A stretch of DNA of 64,000 nt from Brevundimonas vesicularis (GCF_014204545.1 NZ_JACHLJ010000003.1:404201-468200); one strand, 5' to 3'. Shown: positions 53,859 through 62,909, numbered from the stretch's first letter. Program-made: numbers and translations. Notes: a model not told the origin generated them from the sequence alone.

Positions 53859-53860
53859 GC

Positions 53861-53875
53861 TTGTCATAAAGACAA
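53861..53875. promoter_or_regulatory. Operator-like palindrome at the transcription start
   Basis: TTGTC-ATAAA-GACAA is a perfect inverted repeat with 5-bp arms. It directly follows the -10 of the promoter above. A related GACA-N8-TGTC lies upstream near 53800-53815. No regulator gene is adjacent. Confidence 0.55.
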
Positions 53876-53896
53876 CCAAACTTGATGGAGATCGTC

Positions 53897-54181
53897 GTGG
53901 CCCCCGTTCAAAAAACCAAAACGCCTCTGACCCGCACCCGCCTGATCGGCTTCGTCGCCATGGCGGTCTGCGCCATCGGCTACATCGGTGGAGGACTGGC
54001 GCTGCTGGCGGGCAAGACCGATCAGATCGAGATGACGCATGCCGCCATCGCCGGCGCCGCCCTGTTGCTGATCGGCGAGATCGGTCTGTGGGTCGGCGCG
54101 GCCTGTCTGGGCCTGACCCTGTTCAAGAAGCGCAAGGCGATGCTGAACCGGCTGCTGGGTCGCCGGATCGCCGAGGTTTGA
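53897..54181 (+). CDS. Small membrane protein with a transporter-suffix domain
   Basis: The product of about 94 residues has two transmembrane helices (RLIGFVAMAVCAIGYIGGG and AAIAGAALLLIGEIGLWVGA), the second with the GE-x-GLW-x-GA pattern of the 'transporter suffix domain' family, and a basic C-terminus (FKKRKAMLNRLLGRR). The function is unknown. The GTG at 53897 sits six bases after a GGAG ribosome-binding site and is preferred; an ATG at 53885 would overlap that site and give 98 residues. A palindromic operator precedes it. Confidence 0.7.
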   Translation: MAPVQKTKTPLTRTRLIGFVAMAVCAIGYIGGGLALLAGKTDQIEMTHAAIAGAALLLIGEIGLWVGAACLGLTLFKKRKAMLNRLLGRRIAEV

Positions 54182-54237
54182 CCTTCCGGCCTGCGCCGCC
54201 TAGGAAGCGCGCAAGCCTTTCAGACCCGGACCGGACC

Positions 54238-54477
54238 ATGCCTCCCCGCCATTCCGACGCCATCATACCGCCGCCCGAAGAGATCGTCGTCTCGACCAAA
54301 CGCGTGGCCTGCGACGGCGGCGGCGGGGCCCTGGGTCATCCGCTGGTCTATATGGACATGGGCGAGGACGACTTCATCGAGTGCGGCTATTGCGACCGGC
54401 GTTTCGTCCTGTCTGCCCAGGCTCACGACGAGAACGAATATCTGAGCCCCGCGGCCCGCGCGCCCGAGGCCCACTGA
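54238..54477 (+). CDS. Zinc-finger protein of the zf-CHCC family (NDUFS6-like)
   Basis: The 79-residue protein has ligands Cys25, His34, Cys49 and Cys52 in VACDGGGGALGHPLVYMDMG and IECGYCDRRFVL, the CHCC pattern of mitochondrial complex I subunit NDUFS6 and its bacterial relatives. It probably contributes to NADH dehydrogenase assembly. The ATG at 54238 starts the family-like sequence; an open frame extends upstream without homology. The window has no nuo operon, so it acts from a separate locus. Confidence 0.85.
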   Translation: MPPRHSDAIIPPPEEIVVSTKRVACDGGGGALGHPLVYMDMGEDDFIECGYCDRRFVLSAQAHDENEYLSPAARAPEAH

Positions 54478-54558
54478 CCCCGTAACCTCAGTTCAGTCGC
54501 GGTGTTGCGGCGGTTGGGTCTATAGACGGCTGACACGCTGTTCGGACGGAGACGAGCC

Positions 54559-54999
54559 TTGCGCTATCTGCACACCATGGTCCGGGTAAAGGACATCGAC
54601 GCCTCGCTGCACTTCTATTGCGACCTTCTGGGTCTGCAGGAGGTGCGCCGCATCGAGAACGAGGCGGGCCGGTTCACGCTCGTGTTTCTCGCCGCGCCCA
54701 AGAATCTGGCACAGTCGGCGGCGGAACGCTGCCCCGAGGTCGAACTGACCTTCAACTGGGATCCGGAAGAGTATCAGGGCGGCCGCAACTTCGGTCACCT
54801 GGCTTACAAGGTCGATGACATCTACGCCGCCTGCCAGACGCTGATGGACGGCGGGGTGACGATCAACCGTCCGCCGCGCGACGGCAACATGGCCTTCGTC
54901 CGCTCGCCTGACGGCATCTCCATCGAACTGCTTCAGGAAGGCGCGCCGTTGGCGCCGGCCGAGCCCTGGGCCTCCATGCCGAACGTCGGCGCCTGGTGA
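54559..54999 (+). CDS. gloA: Lactoylglutathione lyase (glyoxalase I)
   Basis: GloA converts the methylglyoxal-glutathione adduct to lactoylglutathione. The 146-residue VOC-fold protein has metal ligands His5, Glu62, His80 and Glu123 in their family positions (LHTMVRV, VELTFNWD, FGHLAYKV, SIELLQ). The start is TTG at 54559 after a GGAGA ribosome-binding site. The ATG of the next gene overlaps its stop. A promoter-like CTATAGAC lies at 54520-54527. Confidence 0.9.
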   Translation: MRYLHTMVRVKDIDASLHFYCDLLGLQEVRRIENEAGRFTLVFLAAPKNLAQSAAERCPEVELTFNWDPEEYQGGRNFGHLAYKVDDIYAACQTLMDGGVTINRPPRDGNMAFVRSPDGISIELLQEGAPLAPAEPWASMPNVGAW

Positions 55000-55616
55000 T
55001 GACGGCCCGGACGGCGGCTCTGCTGACGGTTGCGGCGGTTGTGCTGTCAGCCTGCGCCTCGACCACCGAGAGCAATACAGGCCGCACGGCGACGGAGCAG
55101 CTGCTTTTGGCGCGCGCCTCGGACCGGGCGGTCGAAGGGCTGGTCTTGCCGTTGCCGACGGGCGCTTCGGTCTTCATCGACGACGCCTACTTCCAGGGAG
55201 AGGGCACCCGGTACGCCGTCAGCGCGATCCGCGGCTCGATCTCGGACGCCGGTTTCAGCCTGGCCCGCAACAAGGACGAGGCGAACGCCGTGTTCGAAAT
55301 CCGCGCCGGCGCCCTGTCGCTGGAGCAGATGCGGCGCGTCTTCGGCATTCCCGAGATGCGGATCCCGATCAACGAGACCTTCAACGTCGTCTCCCTGCCG
55401 GAACTGTCGGTCTACAGCCACCGGGACCGGGTCGGGGTCGCCGAGTTCTCCGGCTTCCTCTACGAAGCCAAGACCGGTGCGCCGCTGGGCGCGGTGGTGC
55501 CGATGATCGGCACCTATCGCATCCGCAGCCACAAGGCCTTCATGGTCGTATCTTGGGGCCAGCAGCAGGCCCAGCCGGGTCAGCGCGATCCCGGATCGAG
55601 CTGGACCGAATTCTGA
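54999..55616 (+). CDS. Putative lipoprotein, DUF6655-like
   Basis: The 205-residue product has a lipoprotein signal (LLTVAAVVLSACAS, Cys lipobox) and then TESNTGRTATEQLLLARASDRAV, VFIDDAYFQGEGTRYAVSAIRG, EIRAGALSLEQ and VGVAEFSGFLYEAKTGAPL. This arrangement fits the DUF6655 family, which I recall only by pattern. The function is unknown; the domain is probably periplasmic and anchored in a membrane. The ATG at 54999 overlaps the gloA stop as TGATG. Confidence 0.65.
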   Translation: MTARTAALLTVAAVVLSACASTTESNTGRTATEQLLLARASDRAVEGLVLPLPTGASVFIDDAYFQGEGTRYAVSAIRGSISDAGFSLARNKDEANAVFEIRAGALSLEQMRRVFGIPEMRIPINETFNVVSLPELSVYSHRDRVGVAEFSGFLYEAKTGAPLGAVVPMIGTYRIRSHKAFMVVSWGQQQAQPGQRDPGSSWTEF

Positions 55617-55618
55617 CG

Positions 55619-55653
55619 CTGACGCGGGGGCGTTGGGGCCCTATGTTCCGGCC
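55619..55653 (+). promoter_or_regulatory. Promoter of polA, probably leaderless
   Basis: CTGACGC (55619-55625), 14 nt, then CCTATGTT (55640-55647) fits TTGACGS-N10-14-GCTANAWC. The -10 ends 6 nt before the ATG at 55654, and no ribosome-binding site is visible. Confidence 0.55.
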
Positions 55654-58566
55654 ATGACCGAGACGACTGCGCCCGAAAATCCAGAAACCGAACGCCAGAT
55701 GACGCAGGACGGCCCTGCGCTGCGGCTTTGGATGATCGACGCCTCGGCCTACATCTTTCGCGCCTATCACGCGCTGCCGCCGTTAACGAGAAAGTCCGAC
55801 GGCCTGCCGGTCGGCGCGGTCCAGGGCTACTGCAACATGTTGTGGAAGCTGCTGAAGGACATGAAAGGCGCCGATGGTCCGACCCATCTGGTGGCCATCT
55901 TCGACCATTCGGAAAAGACGTTCCGCAACACCCTGTACGACCAGTACAAGGCCCACCGCCCGCCGCCGCCCGAGGATCTGGTGCCGCAGTTTCCGCTGGT
56001 GCGCGAAGCGACGGCGGCGTTCGGGGTGCATTGCGTCGAGCTGCCCGGCTATGAGGCCGACGACCTGATCGCGACCTACGCCTGCAAGGCGCGCGATGCG
56101 GGCGGGGAAGCGGTGATCGTCTCGTCCGACAAGGATCTGATGCAGCTGATCGGCGGCGGCGTCGTCATGTGGGATCCGATGAAGGACCGACGTCTGGCCG
56201 AACCCGAGGTCTTCGAAAAGTTCGGCGTCGGCCCTGAGAAGATGGTCGATCTGCAGGCACTGATCGGCGACAGCGTGGACAACGTCCCCGGCGCGCCAGG
56301 CATAGGGCCGAAGACGGCGGCGCAGCTGCTGGACGAATACGGCGATCTGGACACCCTGCTGGCCAACGCCGGCGAGATCAAACAGCCCAAGCGCCGCCAG
56401 ACCCTGATCGACTTCGCCGACCAGATTCGTCTGTCGCGCGAACTGGTGCGCCTGACCTGCGATGCGCCTGCGCCCGAGGCGATCGACGATTTCGCCGTGC
56501 GCGATCCCGATCCTGCGATCCTGTCGGCCTTTTTGGAGACGATGGAGTTCCGCTCGCTGCAGCGCCGCGTTGGCGACGGCAAGGCTGGGCCCAGCGACGT
56601 CTCGGCCTTTGCGCCCAAGCGAGCGCCGAACCTGAACGCCCCCGTCGCGACCCCTCGCTACGGCCAGGTCGTCGAAGGCCCGGCCGAGGTCCAGACGTTC
56701 GATCACGCGGCTTACGAATGCGTCCAGACCGAAGAGGCGCTGGATCGCTGGATCGCCCGCGCGATCGAGGTCGGCGTCGTCGGCTTCGACACCGAGACCG
56801 ATACGTTGTCGGCGTCCCATGCGGGGCTGTGCGGCGTGTCGCTGGCGGTGGGGCCGAATGAGGCCTGCTACATCCCCCTGACGCACGAACACGAGCCGCA
56901 GGCCGGCGAGGGCGGACTTTTCGGCGAAGCGGGCGAGGCGCCCGAGCCGATCCATCAGCTGGACAAGCCCACGACCCTGGCCAAGCTGAAGACGCTGCTG
57001 GAAGACCCGTCGGTCCTGAAGGTGCTTCAGAACGCCAAATACGACATCGCCGTCTTGGCGCGCCGGGGCATTCGCGTCGCGCCCTATGACGACACGATGC
57101 TGATCTCCTATGTGCTGGAGGGCGGACTGCACGGCCACGGCATGGACGAGCTGGCGCGCCTGCACCTGGGCCACGAGCCGATCCCATTCAAGAGCGTGGC
57201 GGGGACCGGCAAAAGCCAGAAATCCTTCAAACACGTCGCGCTGAAACCGGCCTCGGAGTATGCCGCCGAGGATGCGGACGTGACGCTGCGGCTATGGCGT
57301 ATTCTGAAACCCCGTCTGGCGCGTGAGGGCCTGTCCACCGTCTATGAGACGCTGGAGCGCGGCATGCCGACGGTCCTGGCAGACATGGAGTTGAACGGGG
57401 TTCGCATCGATCCCGACCGGCTGAAGAGGCTGTCCAGCGAGTTCGGCCTGCGCATGGCCGAACTGGAGGCCCAGGCCCATGAGATCGCCGGACGGCCCTT
57501 CAATATCGGCTCGCCGCGACAGATCGGCGAGATCCTGTTCGGCGAACTGAACCTGCCGGGTGGCAAGAAGACCGCCTCGGGCCAGTGGGGCACCGACGCC
57601 AGCGTGCTGGAGGAACTGGCGCTCAGCCACGATCTGCCGCGCGCGATCCTGGACTGGCGTCAGTTGTCCAAGCTGAAGGGCACCTATACGGACGCCCTGA
57701 CCGCGGCGGCTGATCCAAAGACGGACCGGGTGCACACCAGCTATCAACTGGCCGCCGCCACCACGGGTCGTCTGGCGTCCAGCGATCCCAACCTGCAGAA
57801 CATCCCGATCCGCACCGAGACGGGCCGCGAGATCCGCCAGGCCTTCATCGCTGCGCCCGGCAATGTTCTGATCAGCGCCGACTACAGCCAGATCGAACTG
57901 CGCCTGTTGGCCCATATCGGCGACATCCCCGAGCTGAAGCGGGCCTTCCAGGCGGGGCTGGACATTCACGCCGCGACGGCGTCGGAGATGTTCGGCGTAC
58001 CGGTCGAGGGGATGCCGTCCGAGACCCGCCGGCGAGCCAAGGCGATCAACTTCGGCATCGTCTACGGCATTTCGGCCTTCGGCCTGGCCAACCAGCTGGG
58101 CATCGATCAGGGCGAGGCCGGGGCCTATATCAAGACCTATTTCGAACGCTTCCCCGGCATCCGCGCCTATATGGACAAGACCAAGGCCGAGGTGCGCCAG
58201 ACCGGCTTCGTCTCGACCGTCTTCGGCCGCCGAATCCACATCCCGGCCATTCACTCCAAGTCCGGCGCCGAGCGCCAGTTCGGCGAGCGCGCCGCCATCA
58301 ACGCCCCGATCCAGGGCGCGGCCGCCGACATCATCCGCCGCGCCATGATCCGCATGCCTGCCGCCCTGACCGAAGCCGGGCTCAGCACGCGCATGCTGCT
58401 TCAGGTTCACGACGAACTGGTGTTCGAGGCGCCGGAAGCCGAGGCCGAGCGCGCCATCGCCGTCATCAAACGCGTAATGGAAAACGCGTCGGACCCTGCC
58501 GTAGCCCTGACAGTTCCGCTCGTAGTGGATGCTCGCGCAGCGTCGAACTGGGACGCCGCGCACTAG
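55654..58566 (+). CDS. polA: DNA polymerase I
   Basis: PolA fills gaps and removes RNA primers. The 970-residue protein contains a 5' nuclease domain (LWMIDASAYIFRAYHA near the start, KDLMQLI, and a helix-hairpin-helix NVPGAPGIGPKTAA), an intact 3'-5' exonuclease (Asp379 and Glu381 in VVGFDTETD, YAAEDADVTLRLW) and the polymerase domain (SADYSQIELRLLAH, RRRAKAINFGIVYG, VHDELVFEAP). The ATG at 55654 gives a short N-terminal tail; in-frame starts at 55633 and 55699 exist. Proofreading appears active. Confidence 0.95.
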   Translation: MTETTAPENPETERQMTQDGPALRLWMIDASAYIFRAYHALPPLTRKSDGLPVGAVQGYCNMLWKLLKDMKGADGPTHLVAIFDHSEKTFRNTLYDQYKAHRPPPPEDLVPQFPLVREATAAFGVHCVELPGYEADDLIATYACKARDAGGEAVIVSSDKDLMQLIGGGVVMWDPMKDRRLAEPEVFEKFGVGPEKMVDLQALIGDSVDNVPGAPGIGPKTAAQLLDEYGDLDTLLANAGEIKQPKRRQTLIDFADQIRLSRELVRLTCDAPAPEAIDDFAVRDPDPAILSAFLETMEFRSLQRRVGDGKAGPSDVSAFAPKRAPNLNAPVATPRYGQVVEGPAEVQTFDHAAYECVQTEEALDRWIARAIEVGVVGFDTETDTLSASHAGLCGVSLAVGPNEACYIPLTHEHEPQAGEGGLFGEAGEAPEPIHQLDKPTTLAKLKTLLEDPSVLKVLQNAKYDIAVLARRGIRVAPYDDTMLISYVLEGGLHGHGMDELARLHLGHEPIPFKSVAGTGKSQKSFKHVALKPASEYAAEDADVTLRLWRILKPRLAREGLSTVYETLERGMPTVLADMELNGVRIDPDRLKRLSSEFGLRMAELEAQAHEIAGRPFNIGSPRQIGEILFGELNLPGGKKTASGQWGTDASVLEELALSHDLPRAILDWRQLSKLKGTYTDALTAAADPKTDRVHTSYQLAAATTGRLASSDPNLQNIPIRTETGREIRQAFIAAPGNVLISADYSQIELRLLAHIGDIPELKRAFQAGLDIHAATASEMFGVPVEGMPSETRRRAKAINFGIVYGISAFGLANQLGIDQGEAGAYIKTYFERFPGIRAYMDKTKAEVRQTGFVSTVFGRRIHIPAIHSKSGAERQFGERAAINAPIQGAAADIIRRAMIRMPAALTEAGLSTRMLLQVHDELVFEAPEAEAERAIAVIKRVMENASDPAVALTVPLVVDARAASNWDAAH

Positions 58567-58573
58567 GTTCGGG

Positions 58574-59728
58574 CTAGGCCGCGATCATGCCGACGTCGTC
58601 GGGGAGTTCGCCACGGCCGAGCAAGCCGGTTTCGAAGTCCATGAAGATGTCCATCAGCTCCTCGACGTTCACCGGAGCGGCGGAGGAGCCGAAGCGGAAT
58701 CGCCAGTAGCTTACGATGTGCTGGACGGCGCCCAGCTGGTCGCCCAGCTTGGCGAACATGGACGGGGCGTCCAGTAGGAAGTCGCGAAAGGCGATGGGTT
58801 GGCCTTCCTGGGTCAGTTTGGCGTAGGCGTCGTCATAGACGCGCAGGGTTCGGCTGACCTCGTCGCGGGTCTTGATGATGCGACCGCGCAGGACGTCGCG
58901 ACTGCGCGCCAGATATTCCTTGGCGGCGTGATCGACCTTGCCGGCGGGCTTGATGGTGCGGACGGCCTCGGCGACGCCGGCGACCTCGCCCAGCAGGGCG
59001 GCAAGCGTCCACTTGTAATAGAGGAAGCCTTTCCAGCAGAAGACGCCCTCCTGATACTGTTCGGGCGCCAGGCGCAGCGTCAGTCTCAGGGCGTCCAACT
59101 GATCACCGGGCGTGTTCGACAGAATCTTGGACGCCATCCGCCCGGCCGAATCCGAGTTCACTGCGATCGTATCCGCGCCCAGGCTCAGCGTGACCAGCGG
59201 CTCGATCTCGCTGCGGACGAAGGCCAGCATGCGCTGAAGATCACTGTCGCTGATCGAGAAGTAGCAGGGCGAGGGATCCAGGCCGCCGCGACGCAACTGC
59301 TCGCGCAGCAAAAAGGGGTCCAGCGACGGCAGTTTGTCGATCAGGCGCAGGGCTTCGATATCGGGATGGTTGGGCGCGACGCCGAACGCCTCCATCATCA
59401 TCCGCTCGAAGCCGATCTGATTGACGAAGACGTATCTGCCGCCGGTCTTCAGGTCCGCATCGTCGATAGGGATGACGACCTTGGTCGCGACCTGGCGTCG
59501 GCCGGTGAACAGATCAGTCTCGTTTCGCCGGAGACGATGTTTGATGATCAGGGCGCGGTTCAGCGCCGCCGTACGGAAGATCGGCCGCGCCGCCCAGTCG
59601 GGATTGCGCACGGCACCGTCGGGCGCGCTGTCGCCGTTCTCCTCCCACACGCGCAGCAAATTCAGCACGCGAGCTGTGGAGGCCGAGCTCTTGAGATGCT
59701 CCAGGTTGCGGACGGCGCGATCAGTCAT
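58574..59728 (-). CDS. Conserved-looking protein of unknown function (384 residues)
   Basis: The protein begins MTDRAVRNLEHLKSSASTARVL and has no signal peptide or membrane segment. Visible blocks include ATKVVIPIDDADLKTGGRYVFVN, a helical FERMMMEAF segment, PCYFSISDSDLQRMLAFVRSE, GFLYYKWTLAALLGEVAGVAE and an acidic C-terminus with VEELMDIFMDFETGLLGRGELPDD. I do not recognise any domain. The codon use and GC match the surroundings. It is convergent with polA (seven bases apart). The ATG at 59728 was chosen because the open frame upstream becomes low-complexity. Confidence 0.75.
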   Translation of the reverse strand: MTDRAVRNLEHLKSSASTARVLNLLRVWEENGDSAPDGAVRNPDWAARPIFRTAALNRALIIKHRLRRNETDLFTGRRQVATKVVIPIDDADLKTGGRYVFVNQIGFERMMMEAFGVAPNHPDIEALRLIDKLPSLDPFLLREQLRRGGLDPSPCYFSISDSDLQRMLAFVRSEIEPLVTLSLGADTIAVNSDSAGRMASKILSNTPGDQLDALRLTLRLAPEQYQEGVFCWKGFLYYKWTLAALLGEVAGVAEAVRTIKPAGKVDHAAKEYLARSRDVLRGRIIKTRDEVSRTLRVYDDAYAKLTQEGQPIAFRDFLLDAPSMFAKLGDQLGAVQHIVSYWRFRFGSSAAPVNVEELMDIFMDFETGLLGRGELPDDVGMIAA

Positions 59729-59884
59729 GGCGCTGACGGTACGCCGACAATCGTCACCAAATGGCTTAGCTCGGAAAATAAAATATCTTCGGTTGGCGAA
59801 TTGCTGCCGTTCGATCTGCGCGCCGGACAATGGCTTTAAGCGCTGCGCTGGCGCGTGACGGCGATCCGGGTCTAGAACGACGGC

Positions 59885-60088
59885 ATGCAGATTTTCGACA
59901 TCTTGATCATTCTCGCGATCCTGGCCGTGACGATCACCTTGGGCTTCGGCCTCTATTCGCTGTTCCGGGGCGGGGACTATGCGCGCAGCCATTCCAACAA
60001 GCTGATGCGGCTGCGCGTCGGGCTTCAGGCGGTCGCCGTTATCCTGCTGGTCGTCGGCATGATGTGGAAGGCGACGCAGGGGGCCTGA
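59885..60088 (+). CDS. HIG1-domain small membrane protein
   Basis: The 67-residue protein has two transmembrane helices joined by FRGGDYARSHSNKLMRLRVG, the HIG1 pattern found in respiratory-complex assembly and hypoxia-induced proteins of mitochondria and alphaproteobacteria. It probably associates with cytochrome oxidase or similar complexes. A TCTAGAAC -10-like element ends six bases before the ATG, suggesting a leaderless message. It precedes pduO by two bases. Confidence 0.83.
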   Translation: MQIFDILIILAILAVTITLGFGLYSLFRGGDYARSHSNKLMRLRVGLQAVAVILLVVGMMWKATQGA

Positions 60089-60090
60089 TC

Positions 60091-60663
60091 ATGGTGACGC
60101 TGAACAAGATCTACACTCGCACGGGCGATGACGGTCGCACGCGGCTGGCTTCCGGCGCGCCGGTGTCCAAGAGTGATGCCCGGGTCGAGGCCTATGGCGC
60201 GGTCGATGAGTTGAACGCGGTGATCGGGGTCGCCCGGCTGAACAGCGGCCAGAACGACCGGATCGACGCCATGCTGGGCCGGATCCAGAATGAACTGTTC
60301 GACCTGGGCGCCGATCTGGCCACGCCTCTGGACCCGCCGCCGGCCTGGGATGCCTTGCGCATCGTCGAGAGCCAAGTCGCGCGGCTGGAGCAGGAAATCG
60401 ACTGGATGAACGAGAGCCTGAAGGCGCTCGACAGCTTCATCCTGCCGGGCGGCGCGCCTTTGTCGGCCCATTTGCATGTCGCGCGCACCGTCTGCCGACG
60501 GGCCGAACGCGAGGCGGTGCGTCTGATCGAAAACGGCGAGGCCGTGAATGTCGAGGCGGTCAAATATCTGAACCGCCTGTCCGACCATCTGTTCGTCGCC
60601 GCGCGACGCGCCAACGCCAACGGCGCCAGCGACGTCAAATGGAAGCCCGGCGCGACCCGCTAG
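60091..60663 (+). CDS. Cob(I)yrinic acid a,c-diamide adenosyltransferase, PduO type
   Basis: The enzyme attaches the adenosyl group to cobalamin. The 190-residue protein has MVTLNKIYTRTGDDGRTRLA, an N-terminal ATP-binding signature, VEAYGAVDELNAVIGVAR, ILPGGAPLSAHLHVARTVCRRAER and YLNRLSDHLFVAARRAN, typical of PduO-type transferases. The ATG at 60091 is two bases after the HIG1 stop, so the pair is co-transcribed. It lies upstream of etfBA, a frequent neighbour in alphaproteobacteria. Confidence 0.93.
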   Translation: MVTLNKIYTRTGDDGRTRLASGAPVSKSDARVEAYGAVDELNAVIGVARLNSGQNDRIDAMLGRIQNELFDLGADLATPLDPPPAWDALRIVESQVARLEQEIDWMNESLKALDSFILPGGAPLSAHLHVARTVCRRAEREAVRLIENGEAVNVEAVKYLNRLSDHLFVAARRANANGASDVKWKPGATR

Positions 60664-60673
60664 GCCAAACCGG

Positions 60674-61018
60674 TCAGGCGGCGGGACGCGCCGCAGCCAG
60701 TGCGGCTTTCTGACGCTCGGCCTCTGCGGCGCGGGCGCGACCCTGGGCGGCAAGGTCCTGTTCGATCCGAACCAGCTCGCGGTTCTTCTCGGCCGAAGCC
60801 TCGGCGCGCGACACGCCATTGGGGCGGCCGGTGATCTGGGCGATGGAGATAGGCTGAGCGCAGATGCGGCTTTCCATATCGTACCATTTGCCCGCCGCCT
60901 CGCAGCGTTTGCCGGGCGCGACCCAGTAGTCCTGCAAGGCGAAAATCCCGACGACGGTGATGCCGAACAGGCCGAAGAAGATCATCGCCAGGCGGGGAAA
61001 GGTCAGGAAACGCTTCAT
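60674..61018 (-). CDS. Small membrane-anchored protein of unknown function
   Basis: The 114-residue product has one N-terminal transmembrane segment ([22 protein letters not shown]), then a short domain with two cysteines ([21 protein letters not shown]) and a long charged helix rich in Ala, Glu and Arg, likely a coiled coil. It is convergent with pduO. I do not recognise the family. The ATG at 61018 was chosen because the frame upstream becomes low-homology; a divergent promoter for etfB lies just beyond. Confidence 0.65.
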   Translation of the reverse strand: MKRFLTFPRLAMIFFGLFGITVVGIFALQDYWVAPGKRCEAAGKWYDMESRICAQPISIAQITGRPNGVSRAEASAEKNRELVRIEQDLAAQGRARAAEAERQKAALAAARPAA

Positions 61019-61069
61019 CTCGTGGTCCGTTGGATAGGGATCGAAGCCGCAGCTTGACCCCACGTTACG

Positions 61070-61096
61070 TTGACAGGCCTTCGCGACCGCTCCATG
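61070..61096 (+). promoter_or_regulatory. Promoter of etfB-etfA
   Basis: TTGACAG (61070-61076), 12 nt, then GCTCCATG (61089-61096) fits the Caulobacter pattern with one strong -35. It leaves a leader of about 35 nt before the ATG at 61135. Confidence 0.55.
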
Positions 61097-61134
61097 TCCT
61101 GCCCACACATTCAGGCGATTTCACGGATAGACCC

Positions 61135-61899
61135 ATGAAGGTACTCGTCCCCGTCAAACGGGTGATCGACTATAACGTCAAGGCCCGCGTCAAGGCGGAT
61201 CAGTCGGGCGTCGATCTGGCCAACGTCAAGATGAGCATGAACCCCTTCGACGAGATCGCCGTCGAAGAGGCGGTTCGGCTGAAGGAAGGCAAGGAACACC
61301 ATGCCGCCGGGACCGCGACGGAAATCGTCGTGGTCTCCATCGGCGTCACCCAGGCCCAGGAAACCATCCGCACGGCGCTGGCCATGGGCGCGGATCGGGG
61401 TCTGCTGATCCAGTCGGACACTGATCTTGAACCGCTGGCGGTCGCCAAGCTGCTGAAGGCGGTGGTCGAGGAAGAAAAACCCGACCTGGTCCTGATGGGC
61501 AAACAGTCGATCGACGGCGACAACAATGCGGTCGGCCAGATGCTGGCCGCCCTGCTGGACTGGCCCCAGGCGACCTTCGCCGGGAAACTGGTGATCGATG
61601 CCGGCAAGGCCACGGTCACGCGCGAGGTCGATGGCGGCCTGCAGACGATCGCCGCCGAACTGCCGGCGGTGGTGACGGTGGATCTGCGGCTGAATACGCC
61701 GCGCTACGCCTCCCTGCCGAACATCATGAAGGCCAAGAAGAAGGAGATCGCCATGAAGGCGGTCGCCGACTACGGCGTTGATGTCGCCGACCGCCTGAAG
61801 GTGGTCAAGGTCACCGAGCCGCCCAAGCGCGCCGCCGGCGTCAAGATCGACAGCGCCGCCCAACTGGTCGAAACCCTCAAGTCCGCGGGAGTGCTGTAA
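61135..61899 (+). CDS. etfB: Electron transfer flavoprotein beta subunit
   Basis: EtfB pairs with EtfA to carry electrons from acyl-CoA dehydrogenases to the quinone pool. The 254-residue protein begins [20 protein letters not shown] and has [36 protein letters not shown] and [12 protein letters not shown], which match the family including the AMP-binding region. The ATG at 61135 was chosen because the sequence upstream is out of family. It is one base from the etfA start. Confidence 0.95.
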   Translation: MKVLVPVKRVIDYNVKARVKADQSGVDLANVKMSMNPFDEIAVEEAVRLKEGKEHHAAGTATEIVVVSIGVTQAQETIRTALAMGADRGLLIQSDTDLEPLAVAKLLKAVVEEEKPDLVLMGKQSIDGDNNAVGQMLAALLDWPQATFAGKLVIDAGKATVTREVDGGLQTIAAELPAVVTVDLRLNTPRYASLPNIMKAKKKEIAMKAVADYGVDVADRLKVVKVTEPPKRAAGVKIDSAAQLVETLKSAGVL

Positions 61900-61900
61900 G

Positions 61901-62833
61901 ATGGCCGTCCTCGTCATCGCCGATCACGACGGCTTGGCCGTTCGCGACACCACCAATAAGACCGTGACCGCCGCCCTGGCTCTGTCGTCCGAGGTGGACG
62001 TTCTGGTCGTGGGGCAGGGGGCGCAGGCCGCCGCCGATAGCGCCGCCAAGATCGCGGGCGTCCGCAAGGTTCTGCTGGCTGAAGGCGCCGGTCTGGGCAA
62101 GATGCTGGCCGAGGCGGTCGAGGCGACCGTCCTGCCGCTGGCCGGGGGCTACGACGCCATCCTGACGCCGGCGACCACGGACGGGAAGAACTTCGCCCCG
62201 CGTCTGGCCGCCAAGCTGGACGTCGCGCCGATCTCGGACATCATCGAGGTGGTGTCGGCCGATACCTTCGTGCGCCCCATCTATGCCGGCAATGCGCTGG
62301 AGACGATCCAGTCGGCCGACGCCAAGAAGGTGATCACGGTACGCCCGACCGCCTTCGCCGCCGCCGCCGCCGAAGGCGGATCGGCTGCGGTCGAGAATGT
62401 CGCCGGCGCCGATGCGCCCAAGACGGCCTTTGTGTCTGAGGAAATGGTCAAGTCGGACCGGCCTGAGCTGGGCGCCGCCAAGATCATCGTCTCGGGCGGT
62501 CGCGCCCTGGGTTCGGCGGACGAGTTCCATGCCGTGATGGAGCCGCTCGCCGACAAGCTGGGGGCCGCCATCGGCGCCTCGCGCGCGGCGGTCGACGCCG
62601 GCTACGCGCCCAATGACTATCAGGTCGGCCAGACCGGCAAGGTGGTCGCCCCGGCGCTCTACATCGCCATCGGCATCTCGGGCGCCATTCAGCACCTGGC
62701 CGGGATGAAGGACTCCAAGACCATCGTCGCCATCAACAAGGATGCGGACGCCCCGATCTTCCAGGTTGCGGACTATGGTCTGGTCGGCGACTACAAGACG
62801 GTGGTGCCGGAACTGATGGCCGCCTTGGGCTAG
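61901..62833 (+). CDS. etfA: Electron transfer flavoprotein alpha subunit
   Basis: EtfA carries the FAD. The 310-residue protein begins [11 protein letters not shown] and has [13 protein letters not shown] and the FAD signature [27 protein letters not shown], with the terminal [27 protein letters not shown]. The ATG is one base after the etfB stop (TAAGATG), so they are co-translated. A terminator follows 25 bases after the stop. Confidence 0.95.
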   Translation: MAVLVIADHDGLAVRDTTNKTVTAALALSSEVDVLVVGQGAQAAADSAAKIAGVRKVLLAEGAGLGKMLAEAVEATVLPLAGGYDAILTPATTDGKNFAPRLAAKLDVAPISDIIEVVSADTFVRPIYAGNALETIQSADAKKVITVRPTAFAAAAAEGGSAAVENVAGADAPKTAFVSEEMVKSDRPELGAAKIIVSGGRALGSADEFHAVMEPLADKLGAAIGASRAAVDAGYAPNDYQVGQTGKVVAPALYIAIGISGAIQHLAGMKDSKTIVAINKDADAPIFQVADYGLVGDYKTVVPELMAALG

Positions 62834-62857
62834 GCGCAGGTCGAATCGATCTGAAGA

Positions 62858-62893
62858 GGGCGCGGCGCCGATTGGAACCGCGCCCTTTCTCTT
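62858..62893 (+). terminator. Rho-independent terminator after etfA
   Basis: GGGCGCGG (62858-62865) and CCGCGCCC (62878-62885) form a perfect 8-bp stem with a 12-nt loop, followed by TTTCTCTT. It ends only 16 nt before the DUF167 start. Confidence 0.88.
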
Positions 62894-62909
62894 GTCCGAA
62901 AAGGACCGC

